NCBI GenBank assembly: GCA_023333565.1
Contig: JAJKFH010001094.1
Coordinates: forward strand, 4,650,001-4,714,000
From: Puffinus mauretanicus
Taxonomy: Eukaryota > Chordata > Aves > Procellariiformes > Procellariidae
Length of the DNA stretch: 64,000 bases
Direction: 5' to 3'
Of this stretch, positions 25,391-36,464 are shown piece after piece (the first letter of the stretch is position 1; every line of letters starts with the position of its first letter). Under the pieces are notes generated by a model. It did no database searches. It saw only the letters and a list, made by a program, of their open reading frames with translations, and was not told the DNA's origin. A program made the position numbers and the translations under genes.

Positions 25391-26300
25391 AAGATCATTT
25401 TGAAAGGAAACTGATGCCAAAAGAGATGAGACTGTTTAGTGCCTCTGATACTGAACCAACTCGACCCTGAACCGGATGGATAAACCCCTTTTCTCTCACA
25501 CCCCCACCCCAAAGGACCATGAAGTCATTAAAGCATGAACAGGAGAAGCCACATTTAAGTTCTGTTAAAGTGACACCTTCAGACGTAGGACAAGAGAAGT
25601 CAAGTTTTGAACTTTCCCTCTTCCGTTGTATTTGTCTTCTTCAGGTCTTTGACATGCTCTGCATGTTTATTGGTGTTGTCTGTTGATGCGAGTCTCTTGT
25701 TGTTAGGAAAAAATCCGGTCTCTCTGTGAATCTCTGTCCTGTACCTTCGCGCATGACTCACAACAGCAGTGTTGCTTTCTGCAGCGTGGTTACCTGGAGA
25801 GTTCCCCCTTATGCCAGAGAGTTCGCTGCAGGACAGTGCCCAGCTTCACTGGTGAGCTGGCGACTTTAAAAAGAGATGAAAAACGTTTTTGTGTTCATAT
25901 TTTTCTGCATTCTTCTCCACGGTCCCTAGAAGCTAAGGTGATGGAGATGAGCCTTTTTTGATGAAGAGGTATGAGGCCATCTCAGTTTTCAGAAACTGAG
26001 GAGGTTGGAAGGGACCTGACTTGTCTTTTGCTGCTGTTGTGGGAGGTTTATTTGAAAGCCTGAAAGAGAGGCTCCCTTTGACACCTGCACCTGATTAGTG
26101 TGTTAGACACTTAGAGCAGGGTGGAGATGCTTGTCCCCACCTCTGCAAAGCCCCATCCTGTGGCATAAGCTTAACAAACTGAAGGTGGAGTCACCCATAC
26201 TAACCTCCCACTGCTGCCAAGAGCAGAGCAGGGACAGCATAACTGTGCTTCTCCTTTCCTGTACGTGGATTTGAAATAAATCTGTCCTGCAGCATCCAGT
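25391..26300 (+). other. LANCL2: LANCL2 3'UTR (probable extent)
   Basis: Non-coding sequence following the TAA. The first AATAAA downstream on this strand is at 26275-26280, so a 3'UTR of about 0.9 kb is the simplest reading. Longer forms cannot be excluded; ATTAAA motifs occur near 27888 and 28290. Confidence 0.45.
26275..26280 (+). promoter_or_regulatory. LANCL2: candidate poly(A) signal AATAAA for LANCL2
   Basis: First canonical hexamer after the stop codon, 884 nt downstream, followed by moderately G-rich sequence. Position and motif are the only evidence. Confidence 0.4.
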
Positions 26301-29300
26301 ATAGAAATGAGTAAGGGAGGGCGTCAGGGCAGTTTCTCATGCTGGTAACTCGGGCGACTGCTGCTTCCAATCCAAGGCAGTGATTTGTTCTGGGCCCTTC
26401 GCTCCCTTTCCCAGCCCTGCTGCATTTAGCCCATATAGTATGATAGGAACGATAAATACCAGCTGCCTGTGGAGGCTGCAGAAGATTAATGAACAATATG
26501 AAACCGTTGCTAGAGGCTGTAATTGAAGTTGATTTCATCTTAAAATCCAAACAGAAAAAGCCCTTTACCCTTAGTTTTAACTGTGCTGCTAGTGCTTTGC
26601 TTCCCCTTGTAGTGTGGTGGGGTTGTGAAATACTAGACCTGCCTCCAGGTGCGCTTGAGTATCAGGCTCTTGGCTGGGGAGAAGTGGGACATACTGTAAG
26701 AACGCTTACAGCAGGCTTACGTGTTCCAGGTAGTAAGTACGCTTACTGCTTGGGAAAGGTAAGTAAGTGTCGCACACTCTCACTCGCTCAAGCTGTTGTC
26801 ATCCTTCCCCCAGATCTCCTTGTGCTCTGTCATTCCAGGTGCTTATTTTAATCGATACCTTCTGTCGGGTGGGAGTGTGACAGATGGCAGAGACTTTGAC
26901 CTTTCAGATGTGCATTGGGATATATGTGACCTGTGGGCCGTCTGCTGAGTGCCAGTGTTTGCAGTCAGGCTTGGAGATGCATTGTTGTTCCTGCATAAAT
27001 CTCTGAATGGTAGCGGGTGATTTCCTTGAACTTTATAGTGTCTGTTGCCAAATCCATTGGGGTATTAATAATCTTTACATTCAGTTCTGCTGGGCAATAG
27101 CAGCAGTGCCAGTGCAGGGACAGCTTAATGTCACAGTGTAGCTCCTCTGCTGGTTTGTCAGGTAAGGACTAAAACACGGGAGCAGCAGGAGAGACTTTTC
27201 CACTCCTCTGGCAAAGGGCAGGAGACGAGGTGGGGGACACCAAACCCAGCTGCATCTGGACAGCCAGGGATGAGAGAAAATGTTGAAAGGCAGTGGGAGT
27301 GAGGGGTGCTGCATGGCAAGCAGCTGGGGTGAAGCAAGCTGGAGCAGAGCGGCAGAAAGCAGAGGGATCAGTGAGGAGCAGGGAGAGCTGATTACGGGAG
27401 GCAATGCACGGGATGTGCCAGTAGAGGCCACCTCAAATGAGATGTTCCTCTGTGGCAAGCACGCTAAGGTCTAACGGCGTTTCTTTCTTCGGCCTGTGGG
27501 TCACTGATCCTGCCCATAGATAAGCCAGGGAGGAAACGTGCCCAGGGTGAAGTCTCACAGAAATTCTAACAAAGGAGATAAATGCCAGCTCTGATCCTGT
27601 TTGACATCACCCCCCCCCCCCTTTTTTCCTTCCCCTCCGCTGTGGCTGCAGAGCATGTGGGGTGGGTTAACAGGGCTTGCCAGGTTTGCAGCAACCGCCT
27701 GCAAACACAGAACAGAAGCCACCGGCCTTCCCGGCAAATCCCAGGCATGTGTTCCACTGACCGCTTAACTAGGGGGTCAGCAGGCAGGTTTTTTCATTCA
27801 GTGATTATATACATATATGCATTCTTGGCTGCTGAGCTTGGAGTGGCACCTGTGGGAGGTGATTTTGGCTGGTTGGAGCCCAAGGGGAATTAAAACTTGA
27901 TGGTTTAAAAAATATATCGGTATATACACACTTAGAACAGCTTAATACTGAGCAGATCTCCAAGATGCTTGAGTGCACCCGTCAAAATAATGAGCAAGTC
28001 AGCTACCAGCTCTTTCTGTACCATAGCCAGCCTTCTGCTGCAGCAGGGCCTGGCACCATCATTCTCCACAGAATCCTCTTGGAATTGAGCAAGACTGGAA
28101 ACGTAACGTATTGAGTCAGGAAGTGTCTGACAGTGCGTCTGCCTCATCTTCCTGATGTGACTTTCCCTGTGGCTCCTCCTTTCTGCTCGTCACAGTGTTG
28201 TGATATCTAGGTGGCTCATTAAGAAAGGTTATTGTGTGAAGGTGAAAAAATGCATTTCATCAAGGCATTGTTTTCAGAAATCACATCAAATTAAAATGTG
28301 GAAAATGTCTTATTATTCCCTGGTTTGCTTTGTCCGTGTGTAATAGTCCATCTGTTGCAAAAAGCAGTAGTGTTAAAAATGGAGATGTTCTTTGGGCAGA
28401 AAAAGAGGAAAAAAAATGCTGATGTTTTGTTCTTTGGCTTTATTAGTAAAGATCAAGCTATGTGGTGGTAATTTGTGTGATTCTTTTTTTTTTTCCCCTG
28501 TTGTACTCCTCCCTTCCCTCCAGCACTGTGGTGTTAGCTGTCTCACTGACCTGACTGCTGAACCACCTCCTGATCTCATAGTCCTGCAGAATGAAGCACA
28601 TGCAGAGTGTGGGCAAATCGCCTTTTTAAACCTTCACCTTTTACTAGCATTGAAGACCTCTTTACTGCTGCTTTTCCCAGGTGGTTTTTTGTGTACATTG
28701 CTTAGTGCAAAGCGTTGCTTTCCTCTCTGCTCACATAGGTCCTGTTGAACAGTTTGCAGCTAAAGCCTGACTCACGACTAGCTGGTTTTTAAGAGCACAT
28801 GTATGAAATTTCTCTGTCCAGCTGACTAACATCAGTTTTCCAGCTTTGAGAAAGCTTGATGTTTTTCTCTAGCTAGGCTTTAACAGAAGAAAACTTCAAG
28901 TCTGCTGCAAGCAAGGGGCAGTATTTCTGTTTCACAAAGCCCTCTGCCTCTGAGAGCAACTGCTGCTTTTTTGAATTAATAGCATTATTCCTGCTGTGTT
29001 GGTAGGGACCTGAAGATAATCTCTACAAATTCAGCTGTAGCTAGATAAATGCGTTGGGGCTTTTCTAGCACGTCAAAATAGGGTAGAATAGAGAGAGAGA
29101 CATAGGAGGAAGCATGTGTGCTGCCTGTCAGGTAATAGGTAAGCAGCAGTGTGCTGCCTGAGCCCTCTCCCGTCAGGGCGTTTTGATGCAGCAGTCTTTT
29201 TTCCTGGTAAAATTGTTCACTTTCCCCCCATTTGTTTTCATTGGTTTCACATCAATGCACAGGCGCAGGAACCCAGTCTCTGCACGCAGGGAGTGGTAGT

Positions 29301-32300
29301 GACCTCAGCCACCGCTTCTCTTCAACAGCTACAGGCGGGCTGCTGCAAAGCCAGCTGTAGCTGTTAGATAAGCTAGGGTTAGGCAGCAGGCAGTAACTAC
29401 GCATAGAGACGCATACCCCTATCCTTGTGACTTCTCTCACTACGTAAAGCCAAAATAATACTTACGTGCAGCTAAGGAGCTACCTCCACCTGCAGGGGCT
29501 GGGGTCGAGGGCTGATTAACTTGTCACTGTTCCTTCTGCTTTCTCTGCTGTCCCCTTCGCCTTGCAGCACCCGGCAGCTTGGGATGGTGGCTGCCAGTTG
29601 CACCTCTCTTCTTTAATAGCATTAGTATCTAGCAGTTGCTTTGTAGAAACTGCCTTATGCCGGATCTTCCCCTGCATGGTGTCTCTGCAGTAGTTTCCCT
29701 GTCAAAGAGCACAAACAACCGTAAAATCCCAGAAGGCAGCTTAGCCCCCCAGCGACAGGGTGTCAGAGGGGAGGGCTCCCACAGCCACGGGGCCTGCAAA
29801 GATATCCTGGCCCATTTCTCTCACCTACTGCATTAGCCGTGATGCATTAGTTAGACTAGAAAAAGAAAAAAATGGAAGTAAGGCTCCACTATCTGACAAG
29901 GTGTTTTATCTTCTTGGCTGACCTGTGTGCCAAAAAGTGGCTTCTTGGGTATAGGTGTATAAAACTAACCCATCTGGGGGTTTGGGGTTGGTTGTTTTTT
30001 TAATTTGTTTTAAGTAGGGAAGAAAGAGCAATATCTCCTTTGCTTCTTCACATAGTCCGAAGAGCTTGTTGGAAAATGTAGTCCCAGCTGTTTGTTTTCA
30101 CAGCAGTGTAAGCTGTCACAGGGCTTTAAAGAAAAGGAAAAAAAAAAAAACCACCACCCACAAAACAAAAAAGCTTGTCACTGCATTATCTTTTCCCAAC
30201 GTGATAATGAAACACAGACGCAGCTGCCTGGCAGCCCCAAACCGAAATGGCAGGGTTGGTACCCTCCTTGTCAGTCCGGGGCCTATTTGCAGCATGACTG
30301 ATGCGTCAGCCTGCTAATTACAGGGAGGCACTGCAGGATGCTGCTGGTGACGTTTGCCCCTCTCCTATGAGCCATGGGGCACCCAGTCACACCAGGGAGA
30401 AGGAGGTGGAGGAGAGACGCAAGAACAAAAAAAATCCGTGAGTAAGCTTGTGCTGCTTTAGTGGCTTCAGCCCAACAGCGCTGCCTCGACGGGCTCCCTC
30501 GCCCACACCTTGGCAGAGGTCTCTTGGGTGCCCTGGGCCTGACAGTGAGTGCCAGGGCTGCGTACTTGCTGGAAGGCTGAAGAAGAAGCAGCAAAACTTT
30601 ATGAACACCCAGACTGTGATGAACTTAATTCATCCATTAATATGGAGCCTTCCCTCAATAGCATGTAAGGCAGCACCTTGGAGGGAAGGCACCTTATGGG
30701 AAGAAAACTTACTTTCCTGGGAAAAAAGCATCTCCTGGGGTCAGAAGATGCTCTGGCAACAGCCAGCCCTTGCCTTCAGTGTGAGCCTGAGGCAGTTAGA
30801 GCCGTGTCACCAGCGGCTGAAGGATGAGCTTTAGCCTGACTGCTCAAAGAGGCTTTACAGCCCTGCTGAAGGACAAAAAAGCAATCTCCATTGCTGCTTT
30901 TCTTCTGAGGGGGAATGAGGCATCACTCTCCTGTTGCAGGGCTGAAGGACGATGTGTGGAGCATCCAAGAGTGGAAAAAAAAAAAATGCTGAAGAAAAAT
31001 AATTCCTGAAGCCTCCTGGGATGGGCAGGACACAGAGCATCTGCGAGGCTGGTCCCATGATCATGGAGTTGCTCTACTCCCCTGCTTACTCCTGACAGTA
31101 GTTACTTAGAAAAAGATGGTATTACAAGAGCATTCTTCCTCTCCTCCCCACTCAAACCACAGCAACCCACCAGCAAACCCAGGCTGATAACCAACGTCTG
31201 CATAACCCCCTGGAGCTGACCACAGGCATAGAGCATCACGCACAATGCTAACCAGCAAGTTTTCAGGCTGTGCCACTTCACGCCTTTACTGATGGAAGCC
31301 AGATAATTTCTGTCCCTTTGCTGGTGCTGGGACAGCACCATCTGCACCCATCTGCCACCACCAGGTCATCCACATCCCAACCTCCCTAACCAAAAAAATC
31401 TCCCTGGTGCAGCACCTACCCCAGACCGCCAGCATTTTCTGCACCAGCAGCCCTGCCAGCCCACCACTGCCACCACGCAAGATGGGGCTGCAGGAGTCGA
31501 GGACAGCCGTTCAGGGGTTGGGATTGATTTTCTGCCTGAACCCATCGAGCTGAGCATTTGTGCACCTCCCAGTCTGCATCACATTTGACAGGCAGCTCAT
31601 GACCGGCATGAGTCCCCTGTTGCCGGGGTTTTGTGGCTGCAGCCGGTGGCAGGGTGGTTCACACACATGACGGAAGCAAGGGGAGGCAGGCAGAGCCTGC
31701 CCACCCTCCTCACCCTCAGCTTGTCCCCTAAACCAATATTTAAAAGGTCTGTTCTGTCTGTTCTAGGGTGCAGAGGAGTCGGGATACATCTGTCCCAAGC
31801 GTTTACCCTTAGCACTCATCAGGTAGCCAATAACAAATCTCAAGGTGTTCCGGTATTTGTAGCCAGACTGGATCAATTAATGACCTGAAAATCACTTGAG
31901 AAATAAACTATTCCCTCCATCTGGGGAGCAGAGTCCACACCCTGCACCACCCTGGCCTGGGAGACCCACGGCTGGTGGGATGGAGGTAGGGCAGCGCTAG
32001 CTGAAGAGGCAGGGTGGATGGTGTGTTGGTCACACGCAGCTACCTACAGGTGAGAAACTCCCTGCCAGCTGATGGGAAGGGAAGCAAATGGGGCTTTTCA
32101 GTCTCACCAGCGATGGTGGAAGAACTAGCAGCTGGAACCTGCTCAGAAATGTGGCCAGGTCCATGGCCCTGGAAACACCTGAGGTCGGGAAGATTTGCGG
32201 CATGAGGAGATGGCCAACTCCCTGTTGAGAGCTACAGAGTCCCAGGAATACCGCCGTTAATAGCCCTTCAGAGACAAATTTGATGACAGCATGCCAGGAG

Positions 32301-33545
32301 GCACAAGCTGCACAGAAGGATCATGGGGTCCTTACAAGTCTACAAAGACCTCTGCTCATTCCCTCCCTGCATGATCCCCAAGGAGGAAAGAGAGCAGAGC
32401 ACATCCCGCCATCCGTAACCTCTGCTGTTCTTCATTGAGACAGGACTGACAGCGAAACCTCTGGCTGAAAACCAACTGCCCAGCCACAGAAAGGGAGGTT
32501 CCCTCCCCATCCCACAGCGCAGCCTGGGCTTGTTGCACAAGCCTTGGACGTACAAAGGACTGGCCACACCAGAGCTTCGGGCAAGGTGTACCAAGAGTCC
32601 CTGGTAGTGCCTTTTCTCTCAAAGTGGCGTAGTTGGGTATTTCATTGTGGCAGAAAGGGACTGACTCCCTTCTCATTCCCATTTCTGCCAGGGTCACAAC
32701 AGCAGAGACCTCAAAGGTTTCCTTACCCAGCTAGGCATGTTCCTCCTGATCACTGCCACCTCACAGGTATACCAGACACATTTTGAGGATCCACAGCTGA
32801 AGAAAGGCCCTCAAGGGGGTATCATTTATGTTCCTGGCTCCCCCCCTGGGCTCAGTGGCTTGGCTTGAGCATCTCCATTCTGCCCAAGCCCTGTTCAAGG
32901 CATTCAAACCCCCCGTATCAAACGCCTCTGCAAGAGCCAGGAGACTGATCCGCACAACACGTTAAATCAACTTCCTGATGTAGATGGAGAGATCTCAAAG
33001 GTGAGGAGTCAGCCCCATACCCCCCTCTGATGCCCACGCATCCCCAGGGCTCCCAGCCACCAGCACCAACCTTATTTTGCAGTCAGAACACCACCCTGCG
33101 TCATCAGTGAGGCACCAAAATCTCTGTTGTGTTAGAGAGAGGACACAGTAGTGGCATCCAGAGAATCCGACACGGGAATCCCAACGGATAAAGCATCAAC
33201 ACACCCTGGGGAAGTTCACATTAGCGAAGCTGCAGCAGCTGGCAGCTCCCAGGGCATCACTACTGCCAGGTAAAATCCTGTTGGAAGATGGTGTTTTCCT
33301 TCACCTGTGGGACTGCACACCTGACCTGTCATCGCTGCCTGCTGGTAAGAAGTCCTTTCCAGTGGTGCGCCTGTAGCCCGTGTTTCACATCTGGCTTGCT
33401 AAAGTGCTGTCGAGTACAAATCTCTCGGTGGCATTAGACCTGCCTCCTCTCCTCCTCTACACACAAGAGGTCACACTCTTAATTCTACTTGGTAATATAA
33501 AGAACTTTAAACATACAGCTCAGGAAAGAGCAATGAAGAGGGCTA
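26301..33545. other. intergenic gap between convergent LANCL2 and VOPP1
   Basis: About 7 kb with no gene model I can support on either strand. Open frames here are short, start arbitrarily and show no recognisable domain. A C12-T6 run lies at 27610-27627 and an A13 run at 30138-30150. The part from about 30.3 to 33.3 kb looks more GC-rich than the flanks. No CR1 body, RNA gene or CpG-island promoter was recognised. Confidence 0.6.
27610..27627 (+). repeat. C12-T6 run
   Basis: Twelve C followed by six T in the intergenic gap. Confidence 0.95.
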
Positions 33546-33570
33546 GAGATACAGCAACATCCAATCTTAC

Positions 33571-33576
33571 TTTAAT
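33571..33576 (-). promoter_or_regulatory. VOPP1: candidate distal poly(A) signal ATTAAA for VOPP1
   Basis: On the minus strand ATTAAA is followed within 10-25 nt by the GT-rich GGATGTTGCTGT, a plausible downstream element. The same spot reads AATAAA on the plus strand (33574-33579). Confidence 0.45.
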
Positions 33577-35197
33577 AAAATGCATTTCAAAAGAAAGCCG
33601 GCACAAGTTTTATGAGCGATAGAAGCCCCCGAGACTGTAGAAAGACCTACTTCTGCTCCATCCATCCTCCAACCTACCAACCCAACCTTGCAAAACATGC
33701 AATGCACACTCCCAGTCAACTTCATATTGTTGATATCACCCTACTGAAAGTTACAGGGCTTCTCCCTTCTTTCTCCCCACTTCTTTTTTTAAAACTAAGA
33801 GAGGAAAAAAAGGGAAAAAATAAAAGAAAACCTAAAAACTTCCAAAAGCGAGGCAACAAGAGGAAAGGCATGTAAACAGTTTGCAAGTAATTCATATGGA
33901 TGCCTACACAGGTGCCATGTTTTCAAGAGAAGACCAAGCAAGTTTGCTAGCAGGAGTGCATGTTTTGTAAGAGGTAGTAAATAAACTAGCAAATAAACCA
34001 TCCAGACTTCAGGAAAACTTCACCAGAAGTTGAATTTCAATGTACAGTATAAGCATTCACTATAAAAGCCTTCTATTCAATGTGTCCAGGAAAATGCCCG
34101 CTGTCATAGATATGTTTCATAATATAAAAGTACTTAACAACATCTATCTACTAACATGAGGTCTGTTGTCATTTCCATTGACAGAAAAGAAAGGTTAGAT
34201 TTGCTTTTAAAAAATTATGATGTTGTGTATACACAACCGTATTCAGTGACATACGCAGCTTTAAACTTCAAGTGCACACTAATTTAGAAAATACACAGTT
34301 GCAGTGTGCAGATGGACCTAGTAATCATATATAAAATGTACTTTTCTGTTTTCTTAAGCGTCCGCCGAGCCTATACTGCACACACAAAAGTACTTTGCTT
34401 TGTCACTTATTATGATGCACAGTAAGGGAAAGCCTTAGTTACAATTTCACCCAAGTCAGGTCTGCGGGAATGAGCTCCTCAAAAGCTAACTCTGCTCCAG
34501 ATGACTACCAACTCCACCAGCAGCTTTTAGAAACAGTGACCCTTACTGGTTTTTCTGTTAGAGACTCATGTTCATAATAAAAGGGATGCTCTTTTCTGCC
34601 AGTTCTGCAAATCCAGCTTGCCACCTAGGAACAAGTTCTCACAAGCCACTGGCATGCATTAACAGCACAATAAAGCTCTGGCTCCCTATGCAATCTTTAG
34701 ATTACTCCAAACCACCTCGGTGACCTCTGTGCCCTGGCTGGAGTGACAGGGAGCAGTCGGTGTATTGGCAGTGAGTAAACATTCACCCGGCACCCAGAGG
34801 ACCATATTGGACTCCTAACCCTCAGCTATGCTGTTTCTGCAGGTCCTTCGGCAGTAGAAGGCGATGGCATCTTCTTTTTGTCACTCGTTAGTGACATGGC
34901 TCTGAATATACATGAAGGGAGAAGGTCCCATTAGTATGTAGTCATGTCTCAGAGTAGCTTCACATTTTTGCTAGACATAAATGGGTGTGAGAGCCCTCAC
35001 AGGGAAAGGGGCTCTGTGCTTATTTGAAGGTGTTGACTTGTGGTCACTCAGAAAGTCAGCCACAAGCACGAGACGGTGAATTGGGAATCCTGGGGCGGCT
35101 CAAAGCAAAACGCATGAAGAGCTAAGAGTCACTGAAAGCCAAACCATCTGCGCATCAGGTCAAGGAACTGCTCTTAAGCACTAGTCCCAAAAAGTTA

Positions 35198-35203
35198 TTT
35201 ATT
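35198..35203 (-). promoter_or_regulatory. VOPP1: candidate proximal poly(A) signal AATAAA for VOPP1
   Basis: Canonical hexamer on the minus strand about 1.08 kb after the stop codon, with G/T-containing sequence downstream. Supported only by motif and position. Confidence 0.35.
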
Positions 35204-36087
35204 TGCCTGACCTAGAAAGGAGAGCAGTTCTACAGATCTGTTGCCTGGAGATGACAGCGCTTGGTACTTGGTACTCTTTGTGGCAGCAGCAAGACCATAA
35301 TGAAAGCTACTATTTCTCAGGGACAAAACTCCCATCAATGTCAAAGGGAGCAAACCTGGAAGCATGCTCCCGTTCCTTCCTATTGTAATTATTCTCCAAT
35401 TTAGGGAAGAAAACTTACCTATGTATTTCAGTGTTTCTAGACGTTCTGTTGAGAGGCACAAGCACAAGTAGCTCTGAGGTTGTAACATCTCCCTCTCACT
35501 ACTGACATTTAGGTCATCGGCTGTTTCACACAATCTCACCATTGGCAAAACAAGGGGAGTCAGGACGCCAATCACACGGGCAGAGTCCAGGTGCTGGCCA
35601 AGAAACACTCAAGTTCCAGTCCTTCGCTTTTAGATGCATCCTTTTAAGTAATGAATCCCTCTTTTCTAGGGCACTTGGCAAAGCCCCTGCCATGACTCGA
35701 CCAACACTGGTGCTCCAGTCACTCACGGGTTTCTATCACAGCATCTCTGTTGTGCATCAAGTTTTATAAGAAAAACATAAATGGAGAAGATGGTGGCCAC
35801 CATTTCTGGTAAAAGCATTGCCCTGCCTCTTCTACTTCTACCCTCTTTCTCTGACATTTGCCTTATATGAGGGCATTTCTGCTATGAGGTTTTATGAGAG
35901 TGCACATCACTCTGGGGTTGCATAAAGAACTGCTATCAGTAGCCTGCCACAACACAATTAAACTCATGATTGAAACAAACAATAAATAAAGAGAAAGACA
36001 TAGAGGTTTTAAATATAGGTTTCCATTAAAAGCATTACAAAGACGACTTCTCTCATTTTGAAGACAAAGAAAAAATCCACTTCTACT

Positions 36088-36114
36088 AAAAAAAAAAAAA
36101 AAAAGAAAAAAAAA
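36088..36114 (+). repeat. A17-G-A9 run (U-rich in the VOPP1 3'UTR)
   Basis: In VOPP1 sense this is a U-rich stretch about 170-195 nt after the stop codon. Confidence 0.95.
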
Positions 36115-36282
36115 TTTAAAAATCACCCCTTTGCAAGTAACTTTAATGAGGAAAGGTGCAGGGAAGGGAGGGAGAGAGGACTTGGAGAACTAGCAAGTGT
36201 TCAAAAGGGTGGATGCCCTCCACCTCGGTCATTTTGCAATGGCACCTTCTTCTCACACAGTCAGGTCAGAGAGCCAGAGTCC

Positions 36283-36464
36283 TCACGTGGAGGATTTCAC
36301 CACCTGCTCGTAAGGGGGAGGTGGTGTGTTGCAGTAGGAAGGTGGGGGTGGGTAAACCGGGTTTCCTTGTGGGGAATTGGGCTGGACGTGGAAAGCCATA
36401 GCCATGGGATTCATCACAGGTCCACCTGGATCTGTGTAATACGGCACTCCAGGTTGTTGTGACC
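36283..36464 (-). CDS. VOPP1: VOPP1 exon 5 (Pro-rich C-terminus and stop)
   Basis: 182 nt after acceptor TTCTTTCAG. The split Gly codon (G|GG) leads into [20 protein letters not shown] and then the tail [17 protein letters not shown], with TGA at 36285-36283. PPPY is a WW-domain ligand. Compared with my recollection of the human protein, the stretch around [12 protein letters not shown] is about four residues shorter. Confidence 0.95.

Larger units (their letters stand above)
33546..36282 (-). other. VOPP1: VOPP1 3'UTR (probable extent)
   Basis: Non-coding sequence downstream of the VOPP1 TGA on the minus strand, mostly AT-rich. Two candidate poly(A) signals are present: AATAAA at 35203-35198 and ATTAAA at 33576-33571, giving 3'UTRs of about 1.1 and 2.7 kb. 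A T17-C-T9 run (minus-strand sense) at 36114-36088 lies about 170 nt after the stop. Confidence 0.45.

Noticed and set aside
25990..26025. GGTTGGAAGGGACCT, resembling the minus-strand 3' end of CR1
   Set aside because: Only about 15 nt match and the octamer tail and CR1 body are absent, so it is too short to call.
30283..30834. Open frames of 103 and 128 codons in the GC-rich intergenic part
   Set aside because: Higher GC lengthens chance frames; opposite-strand overlap and lack of any motif argue against a gene.
35195..35608. 137-codon minus-strand open frame downstream of the VOPP1 stop
   Set aside because: It lies in the probable 3'UTR, begins arbitrarily and shows no similarity.
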